Shown here: one piece after another, positions 10,796-18,136 of the stretch
Numbering within the stretch: the stretch's first letter is position 1
How the letters are laid out: each line of letters starts with the position of its first letter
Assembly (NCBI RefSeq): GCF_000003605.2
Contig: NW_003158226.1
Location: forward strand, 336,844-356,863
Length of the DNA: 20,020 bases
Direction of reading: 5' to 3'
Source of the DNA: Saccoglossus kowalevskii
Lineage: Eukaryota > Hemichordata > Enteropneusta > Harrimaniidae
Translations under genes and position numbers: made by a program
The notes under the pieces: model-generated
Databases searched by the model: none
The model's input: the letters and a program-made list of their open reading frames with translations, nothing else
Told to the model about the DNA's origin: nothing

Positions 10796-10861
10796 ATTAT
10801 TCAATCGGCCGATTATAAATATAACAAAAACAAAGGGAACGACTTTGTTGCGCCGAGAGTA

Positions 10862-11368
10862 TACATCTATATAATATAAGATAGGAACCGGTTATCATAA
10901 ACTGTGTACTAGCTAATATCTGCTACACGAGGGGTCCAATTCCTTGGTATTGAATTTAGTGTCACGTGTGATCATTATATATAGCGACGAAGCTGGTGGT
11001 GACGTCACGGTGAACACATTTAGCTGGCCTGCAGGTAATACTATAATTTCAACGATTTACAGTGAAGGGCACAAAGCTGATGATTTGCTTATAAATGTAT
11101 TTAAAAAAAAATCAACAGCTCTCCTTCAAAATCAGATATTTAATAATGATTGGCCCAAGAGCTACACATCGTCTACGACTATAATTCTATAATTCTCACA
11201 TATGCCTTCACGTACCATAGGAACTGCCACCGCCTAACTTTACTCTTTCAAAATTAGGTGCTTGCTGATAGGATAATGTTGAACTTAACGACGATGACAC
11301 AATATTATTTCAAGGTGAATTCTAATATTTATTTTGGATTTAGATAAAACGTGTATATTAACGAAAGA
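10862..11368. other. Non-genic stretch with a perfect CRE
   Basis: A TGACGTCA palindrome lies at 11000-11007 within GGTGACGTCACGG. The + frame over 10944-11192 has no recognisable domain and is not called as a gene. Confidence 0.5.
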
Positions 11369-11574
11369 TGCTAGATTGTTCAAGTAACGGACATCGAGTT
11401 ACAAAAATAACCACGTCCAATAAGCAAAACCACGCCCACACTATAACTCGATGTTCAATTAACAGTTAACCGAACTTCGAGTTATTAACTCGAACTGTAA
11501 CTTTAACAGTTAACCGTGATTTGTCGAACTCGATTGTTTTGTAACTAGATGTCTGCAGCTCGAACAATTTAGCA
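11369..11574. mobile_element. Small inverted-repeat (MITE-like) element, ~206 bp
   Basis: The left end 11369-11407 begins TGCTAGATTGTTCAAGTAAC. It matches the reverse complement of the right end 11536-11574, which begins TGCTAAATTGTTCGAGCTGC, over about 39 bp with a minority of mismatches. Both close with GTTACAAAA. The interior has two direct copies of TTAACAGTTAACCG and a near-palindrome CGAGTTATTAACTCG, so the whole segment is rich in secondary structure. I could not define a target duplication. It is unrelated in sequence to the TTAA or TA elements elsewhere in the window. Confidence 0.7.
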
Positions 11575-11917
11575 CCTCTTATAACGATCCCAGCTTTCTG
11601 GTCTTCACTGTAGCGATTTACCACTATATGCGATGGCCATTTTGAATCTTCACCAACTTAATCATTAAATATAAATCAAGGTGGTCGCCTCCATGTAGTA
11701 AATATCGGTAATTTCTTATATTATCGCTTTTATGCCAGCTGACTGTGGGATAGAAACGCGCACACAACTAATGAACTCGAATGATCGCACAGACCGTTAC
11801 GCGTTACGTGACGTGCAATTATAGTCAAGATGTATTTTTAAATCTGCGACACAGTGATCCGGGGCATGGGTCGTATGACCCCTCAAACCTTTACATAACG
11901 CTAATGACTGATTAAAC

Positions 11918-11922
<5 letters not shown>

Positions 11923-11966
<44 letters not shown>
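11923..11966. repeat. (TA)22 dinucleotide microsatellite
   Basis: An uninterrupted TA run of 44 bp. A second, related run lies 56 bp downstream. Confidence 0.97.
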
Positions 11967-11967
<1 letters not shown>

Positions 11968-12022
11968 CAGCCTTATGTTTGGTAAAGTTGTCGTCTCTGA
12001 GTGACATTTCAGCTAATTAAGA

Positions 12023-12059
<37 letters not shown>
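12023..12059. repeat. (AT)n microsatellite with one interruption
   Basis: An AT run from 12023 to 12048 is followed, after one TT step, by a second TA block to about 12059. It explains the isoleucine/tyrosine-rich translation across it. Confidence 0.95.
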
Positions 12060-12060
<1 letters not shown>

Positions 12061-12419
12061 ATCATACTAATAATTTCTCGTCAATCGAGTTGGATGGCGG
12101 CGGTTTGCGTACTCCTACATTCAGGTTTCATAAGCGAATTTACGAATCACGTGACACCACGAACAAAAAGGTTTGCACATGACATGTGTTTGTCAAATTA
12201 GCCGGCTTTTCGTGTAATCAATTTCCCATAAATATAATGTTTGTTATTCAAGCCCTGCTTTATAAACGAATAATGCACCTCGATCGGCCTAATGTGGACA
12301 TGCGATATGAATTATTAATGGTGTGACATTATCGCAGTGCACCCTTGACGAGTAGTATTCATATTTTGACAAGGCCTTGTTAAAAATCAACAACATTACT
12401 AGTATATTCATGTGATACT

Positions 12420-12522
12420 TTTAGTGGGGACGGACGGATAGTGGGGCGTGGTTTTGACTTAATTGCCGTATTGCATTGTGGGTAATGAATAAGCCAAAGA
12501 CCATCCAATATCCGTCCCTAAT
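12420..12522. mobile_element. Probable ~100-bp MITE-like inverted-repeat element
   Basis: The left end reads TTAGTGGGGACGGACGGATA and the reverse complement of the right end reads GATTAGGGACGGATATTGGA. They share GGGACGG, GGATA-like and TTTTGACTTA/TTTGGCTTA blocks with small offsets. TA dinucleotides flank the shared part on each side. The match is imperfect and the element very short, so it could also be a chance GC-rich inverted repeat. Confidence 0.45.
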
Positions 12523-14019
12523 CCCGACTTCCAGCCCACTGCATTAAGAGAATGAAACCTATTTTTTTGCAGAGACGTATTCAAAAATACCACTTGCTAC
12601 ATAATGTTTGATTGTAATTGCGTCTTGTTTTTGAATTAATAAAATCGAAAAAGATAAGTTGACATTACTCAGATGAACTACGTTATAGCGAGCCGCGTTC
12701 CAGACAATATTATTAACAGTCAGTTCAAAACGGTGGAGCCTCGTTCCAGCCAACTGCATTATTAACGTTTCATTCGTTGAATGAGACACTGCACTAGTTT
12801 GTTCGACGACAATACCAATGTTAAGTGCCGCTGGTCATTCATGATAAATTACACATACGCATGTAGTCATAGTGCCCAACAATGTTTGGCCTGTTTTCCC
12901 TCGATGGAACACAAGTGGTCCAAAGGAGCGAGACAATTATTTTGTTCCTACACCAGTCCCCTTTAAAGTAGAAACATCATGTTTTGCCAATTGTCGGCAC
13001 ACGCCCTAATTCTCCAGCCGCCTCCTTCCATGGGAATATATACCCCCATTCAACACCTGCAACAGCGAAGGGCATCTATGACCGGGTGTTATCGTCACGA
13101 CGCCAGACACTCTTAATGACGTAATTAGTCGCAGTACAAGTTACGTACAAAATATTGCCATAAACGTCAATTTCCCTACCTTAGTTGTGTAAAATAGATA
13201 CAACAGTATTGTACGTCGATTAAAAAAAGTCTGCGGCAGACGATAATTTGTATCAAAGTCATCTGCGCACGCGTCATTCACGTATATAATGGTTTCTTGT
13301 AAGTTTCACATGAACAAAGACTGAATAAAAAAATACATATGTTAAACCGTTGTTTGCTCCAGGCTGCATTATTCGTTCACTGGAAGGACGATCCGGCGTA
13401 ATCCCTGCATAATTGAGCACTTTTGTCTGAAAATCATATTAAATTGCGTTATTCTGTTCGTCGTATCATGTAATGTTTCACTGCGGATACCTGCACAGCT
13501 GCCAAATATTAGGGACGATACAGATTTTTATGACCAGAAATAGAGTTTAACGTTGCATTTTACCAAGAAAATGGACGCGTAAAATTACTTTGGATGGTTG
13601 TAAATTTAAGAGTTGTAAGAGAGAGTTGTAATCGTTTACGTAAACTTTTATTAGAATTAAGCTATATCTCGCACACTACCACTTCTTCTTGTCGGAATCT
13701 GTCTGTATTGAATTTACCACAAGAAGTTTGACAGACGCGGCGACGTAATTTATAAACCGGATATGACGTGAATGTCAACACTGATCATAAATAAAAATTA
13801 ATTAAATTAATCATAAATCAATTTCAAATACTAGTACACGAGCACACAATTCATCCCGTATTAACCTTGATTCAACTTCACATATTACACGGGTGATAAA
13901 ATATGTAATATCATAATCTGTGATGTTCCTGTATGCACCTAGTTAAACATATGGGTTGAGAATAAATGAATACACCCGGGGATTAAACCAATACATGGCT
14001 AGTAAGACCATCGGATAAA
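12523..14019. other. Non-genic stretch
   Basis: No gene is supported. Minor palindromes include GTCTGCGGCAGAC near 13230 and GTTTACGTAAAC at 13634-13645, the latter being two opposed forkhead-like GTAAAC cores. The sequence becomes very AT-rich near 13785-13830. Confidence 0.55.
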
Positions 14020-14485
14020 GCAATAATACCATACATACCTCCTCATTTTATATACCCCTCATATACTATGAACACACCATATACATCATACATACGTGTC
14101 ATATAATGAAAATACCCAATGTAATTAATATACACCCTTAAGTTTATATACCATATATACCCATGTGTATTATATATATGCTCTATGTACACTCAATATA
14201 AATTATATAACCTTTTATATAATATAAATACCCTATAGAAATGATATGCATTTATACATCACACATACCCAATGAATATCATATATACCCATATATGCCA
14301 TACGCATACCATATACACAACCCTTATATAACGTATGCCCAGCATATGAATCATATACACCCATCTATATACCATAATACCCAAATAAATTATACATCAT
14401 TTATCTTTCATTGCCATATACCATGCATATTCACATATACCATATTGTAGCATATATACCAAACATACATTATATATACACGTGA
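14020..14485. repeat. Degenerate CATATACC/ATATACCCAT-rich low-complexity array
   Basis: For about 460 bp the + strand is built from variants of CATATATACCCAT, with ACC, CCC or CAC interrupting AT-alternating blocks every 10-20 bases. It is nearly free of G on this strand. It looks like a strongly decayed minisatellite or an expanded AT/ACC simple repeat. The + frame at 14241-14450 (His/Tyr/Ile-rich) is a by-product of the repeat. Confidence 0.8.
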
Positions 14486-14647
14486 ATTGCTGAAAGCAGA
14501 GCATTGAAAATCGGATTAAAAGGACACCGATCAAGTATATCCGCCATGATGTGTCGTGGTAAATCTCAACCACCCTCGTCCAGGAAAAGATGATATTGGA
14601 AAGGGGGCGAACTTTTTTCTCAATCTCCGTTATAGCTACGGTTATCC

Positions 14648-14692
14648 GACGTGACGTGACGTGACGTGACGTGACGTGACGTGGCGCGACGT
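14648..14692. repeat. (GACGT)n pentanucleotide array, overlapping CRE-like sites
   Basis: There are seven perfect GACGT units (14648-14682), one variant GGCGC and one further GACGT. Every junction reads TGACGTGA, a variant of the CRE half-site family, so the array presents several overlapping bZIP-like sites five bases apart. As a microsatellite, it probably arose by slippage. Confidence 0.95.
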
Positions 14693-15156
14693 TTACGCAA
14701 CGCTTACAGCTGTAGTGTGTGTAGCTCTAGTTTTGTCTCATCGCAGAAGGTGTCACAAACAACGAGCATGGACACGAGTAAAGCTGTTGACCCACATCAT
14801 TGCGTGTACTGTACTCCTGGGCTGCTTACTGAACAATACGTTCAGTTGTAACCCACATCCTATCAGTGTACACTCATCGAAACCCATAGACTTATCGATC
14901 TTCACAAACACCATATTATATGGATCACAGTATTTGCCAAAAATCCTTTCAGCTGTCATTAAAAAAACCCAAACAGCTGTTGTGAGTCGCTAGGGATGAA
15001 TATTTTTTGGCGTGGAGTCTCGAACGAAGCGTCCCTCCAATTAATCAAATAACGTTCCTCAACGTATTTGGAGATAATACACAACGAACTAAATTACACA
15101 CAATGAACCCCAGTGTGTATTGCCGACTTTTATGATATGTCCCATTGCCACTGTTG
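14693..15156. other. Non-genic stretch with open frames on both strands
   Basis: A + frame enters from the GACGT array and stays open to about 14993. A minus frame covers 14959-14753. Neither has a recognisable domain, and neither is in the same frame as the minus-strand candidate at 15157-15783. Confidence 0.4.
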
Positions 15157-15783
15157 TCATGAGTAAAACAACAAGGCTTTGGTATTACTGGTCGCCAAAA
15201 CGATAACGAGTATTATGGCGATCATACACAATGGTATGGTCGATCCGAGCAAATACCAGCTTTGACAAATACGGAACATGATTATCAACACAGATGGCGA
15301 CGACAGAAGCAATAGTTGTCTTAGAATCAGTCTGTCTCCCAGTGATTCGTCGCAACTGTAACTAGCATATCCCACCGTGATCGTGACCATGACCTGTGAA
15401 AATGCAAGTTTCATCAACGAAGTCATGTTACCTTACTCATATAGGTCAATATGTACTGCTATGCAACCCGGCTCTAGAAAGATTATGGTTGTCATGACTA
15501 CATCCCAACCAGTGCGGATTATTAAATTATATATTTTACGGATAAACCAACCTGCAATATAGAGACACCACCAGTCTGTGTGCAGTGGGAACGCTTTTAT
15601 GGTAATCGCGCCTTTGCGTAAATTTGTTCTGAAAATTCCGAACTTAAAATGAATGAAGTGAGCGTAAGAGGTTTTCATTTGAACATGATGAAAACTCAGT
15701 TGTTGGGTCACGTGCTCATGACAGTACGAGTTATTGTTTAATAAAGCGATGACTGTACATTGTATATGCAAAGCTTCAGTTTG
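15157..15783 (-). pseudogene. Possible decayed polytopic membrane-protein gene fragment
   Basis: On the minus strand one reading frame runs from 15783 to 15160 (about 207 sense codons) with a single internal stop, TAA at 15433-15435. It closes with TGA at 15157-15159. Several hydrophobic stretches follow one another: one around WWCLYIAGWF, one around VVMTTIIF, one around LLLLSSPSVLIIMF and one around LCMIAIILVIVLA. This would suit a multi-pass membrane protein. The internal stop overlaps a donor-like GTAAGG, so it could lie in a short intron; a phase-compatible acceptor (TTACAG) would give about 81 bases, but with a poor pyrimidine tract. I do not recognise the family. A chance open frame in AT-rich DNA remains a real alternative. 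Confidence 0.25.
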
Positions 15784-16217
15784 TCATTTAAAAAGACAGT
15801 CTGCTACGTTTGATGTCTTTTGTTCCAGGTACCATCTGAATATACATGGGGTGGAACGTTATGTTAATCGCATGCCACAGCTTTAGGTGACACGAGGTAT
15901 AGTGTGTTTCGCTAGGTGTCACATTGAAAACAAATACAGGAACAATCACGCTTATTCAAAACATATACATATTCAAAGAGTCACCCGTTACATAATTCCA
16001 GTATGCTAGGTTGGATAAGCCTCGCTGTACGACATTCTCCAAATCTCGATGTAGAACAAAATTAACTCGAACTAGTCATATTACAACTTGTTTGATAAAG
16101 TCAAAACTTTTATTAGTTTCCTTTGCACCGTTGCCAAATTTACATCATGACAAACCCGGAACAATTTTCAGGTCACCCTCGTTGAACATATGAAAACAGT
16201 TTTGAAAACAACCGAGA

Positions 16218-16233
16218 CCGCTAGAGGGCGCAG
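16218..16233 (+). promoter_or_regulatory. CTCF-like motif, forward orientation
   Basis: CCGCTAGAGGGCGCAG closely matches the bilaterian CTCF core (CC-x-S-YAG-R-GGGCGC-x). Its orientation is forward, facing the Ig gene 1.9 kb downstream. Occupancy is unknown. Confidence 0.4.
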
Positions 16234-17753
16234 AATTAATCAGAGCGTATTCGTACACTACATCGAAATTTAAGTAAAGTTCATTCATTACGAGTCATAC
16301 GTAAAGTTTGACCAAGTTTGGAGAAACGCATGCCTCTTTTGGATGATACAGGAAACTATCGGACGAGTTATAGTGCTACAGCACGTATACATGACTATAA
16401 TCATGCAGTGTTACTGGTTTTATCAGATCGGCGCCATGGTATCTTCAGACAATCACTACGGTCGGAAAATAGACCGTTTTTTTAGACTGCGGGACATCCG
16501 AGTATTGTTCAACGAACAACTAAATAACAAAATGTTAGTTATGATATTTTCGCTGAAATCATGCTTATTTCAGATCACAACATTCCTAATCAATGTAAAC
16601 AAATATGTGTGTCTTTATTCTAAACAAAATATATAATTCACAACTTTACTACGGAGTAAAGCAAATTAGCTACAAGTCCCTATATCATCGGGTCTAGCAA
16701 CGACTATTGTGATGAAGAGATTGTTGCACTGACGGGTTTCACCAAGCTTTACTCATTTGAAAAAATTTGACGCCATCGGTGAATTTCAGAAGGACTATTT
16801 ACTAATTGTACATGGAAATGAAACACCAGTAATTTCCATAATTACATATATATGTATTTACAATCGAATATAAAGTATGTGTTGAGGCTTGAATGGAAAT
16901 ACACGACGTTTGCTGACTGGTCCGTGTGTGATATCAAAACATACTATTATTACTATTTCAAACAAAAACAATAATGAATATTCAAAGGAAATCTCAAGGA
17001 TACAAAGTTATGAAAACTTATTTCAACTTTGGGCAGGCGTTCTCTCCTCTATCAAACACCGATTGAAACTCAAAAAGCGCCCTCAATTGTAATGCCGTAT
17101 ATTCAACTTCTGGGAAAGTGGTCTCTAACTCATACAGACGTTCCGAGCATCAATTACCAGCAATGCACATTTGTCTCTTCTTGAATATTATCAGGAGTTT
17201 TGTAGTACAGCATATGTAGTGTGTTTATTCACCGTAGTTTCCACACTAGTAGAAGACGCCATCGCGAATTATTTGTGATCTGAACTAGCGAGGGCGCTCG
17301 TCTAGATAAGACACGCTGTCCGAGTCAACACTCGGGTTAAAATCGGTGAAAACTATGGTGAAGCTATAGAGGACACTATTTTCAGAAAAAAACCGAGTAG
17401 TTAGAATAAGCATAACAATCAATTTTATTTTTTTCGAAACAAAATGTTCTCTACTACGCATAGAAGCATAGCTTGGGAACATAATAGCACCAGAATTTCA
17501 TATAGTAGCTTTTTTAGCAACAAAATTATAGATGTTGCTGTACTCTTAATCAGTCAAACGAGTATCGTATGTTAGCATTTATGTATAGTACTATACAAGG
17601 GTAATTTTAAAGTGTGTTTCCCGTTCGACGTTTTGCGTTCTAAAAGTTGTATTTATCGCTAAGAACAATGTAAACCCATACAGCTGGCTTCATATACAAA
17701 CATATGTAGGAAGTTTCAGCCACACTTTTATATCTTATTGTGTATTTGTTACA

Positions 17754-17792
17754 TTTATATATATATATATATTAAATATATATATATATAAA
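17754..17792. repeat. AT-dinucleotide palindrome
   Basis: Two TA runs separated by TTAAA form a near-perfect 39-bp palindrome that could extrude as a cruciform. It sits about 300 bp upstream of the Ig start codon. Confidence 0.9.
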
Positions 17793-17978
17793 TAAAGACG
17801 ACTACGAACGCACCGTTAGGGTATCCACTGTACAAATACTGTTTCGTTTTCTGCATTTGACATATAACAAAACGCAAACGGCACCCCGAAAAAATATCTG
17901 TAATAAAAAGTTATTTTATTGGAAAGTTTTATTGCTGTTGCCCACACAGTGAGCTAAAGTAGGGTGTCATAAAAGTCA

Positions 17979-17991
17979 TGACCTCTGACCC
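17979..17991 (-). promoter_or_regulatory. DR1 nuclear-receptor element upstream of the Ig gene
   Basis: TGACCTCTGACCC reads on the minus strand as GGGTCA-G-AGGTCA, a direct repeat of two RGGTCA half sites with one-base spacing, the class bound by RXR, HNF4 or COUP-TF homodimers. It ends 99 bp before the start codon at 18091, a plausible proximal-promoter position, but the transcription start is not known. Confidence 0.4.
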
Positions 17992-18032
17992 ACTGATTGC
18001 CTAACAACAGGTGAACCCGGGTGTAGGAAACA

Positions 18033-18062
18033 ATGCAAGTAAACAACTACGCTTATATGTAA
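18033..18062 (+). other. Potential upstream open reading frame (9 codons)
   Basis: ATG at 18033 opens a nine-codon frame ending TAA at 18060-18062, 28 bases before the main start codon and in another frame. It matters only if transcription starts upstream of 18033, which cannot be seen. Confidence 0.25.
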
Positions 18063-18090
18063 CAGAACTGTGTTGCAGTTTTTTTTAACG

Positions 18091-18136
18091 ATGACGTCAT
18101 ATGTTAGTGTTATTCTGTTACTAACCCATCTCTTGC
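18091..18136 (+). CDS. Ig gene exon 1: signal peptide
   Basis: Fifteen codons plus one base, MTSYVSVILLLTHLL, are followed by donor GTAAGT at 18137. The split codon C|AT gives His16 with exon 2. A leader exon ending in a phase-1 intron is the classic arrangement for secreted Ig genes. Confidence 0.75.

Larger units (their letters stand above)
10455..10861. mobile_element. Composite nested inverted-repeat (MITE-like) element
   Basis: Four related ends are visible. End a, forward at 10457, begins CTCTCAACGCAACAAACATA. End b, forward at 10585, begins CTCTTGGCGCAACAAAAGCA. End c, reverse, finishes at 10795. End d, reverse, finishes at 10859; its reverse complement begins CTCTCGGCGCAACAAAGTCG. 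Ends a and c extend into long complementary arms, 10457-10577 and 10681-10795, that could fold into a hairpin of roughly 115 bp. They share a CATCTTTATRAATATTT block, ATTGG boxes and GAACGTTTT. Ends b and d resemble only the outer ~45 bp. The outer pair a/d is bounded by TA on both sides (10455-10456 and 10860-10861), as for Tc1/mariner-type insertion. No transposase is encoded. The best reading is two related elements inserted in or beside each other. Confidence 0.75.
15784..18090. other. Upstream flank of the Ig gene, no gene supported
   Basis: The + frame at 16343-16636 and the minus frame at 17482-17285 have no recognisable domain. Motif-level features (a CTCF-like site at 16218, GAGGGCGC cores near 17075 and 17289, a TA palindrome at 17754 and a DR1 at 17979) are listed separately or noted here. 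No clear TATA box or start site for the Ig gene can be named. Confidence 0.5.

Noticed and set aside
14241-14450. 69-codon His/Tyr-rich frame
   Set aside because: It is a by-product of the CATATACC-type low-complexity array.
14676-14993. 105-codon + strand frame with some hydrophobic stretches
   Set aside because: It begins inside the GACGT microsatellite at a GTG codon, a minus frame covers the same bases, and no family is recognisable.
16343-16636. 97-codon + strand frame upstream of the Ig gene
   Set aside because: There is no domain and no flanking donor or acceptor in a consistent phase. Composition is ordinary for AT-rich noncoding DNA.
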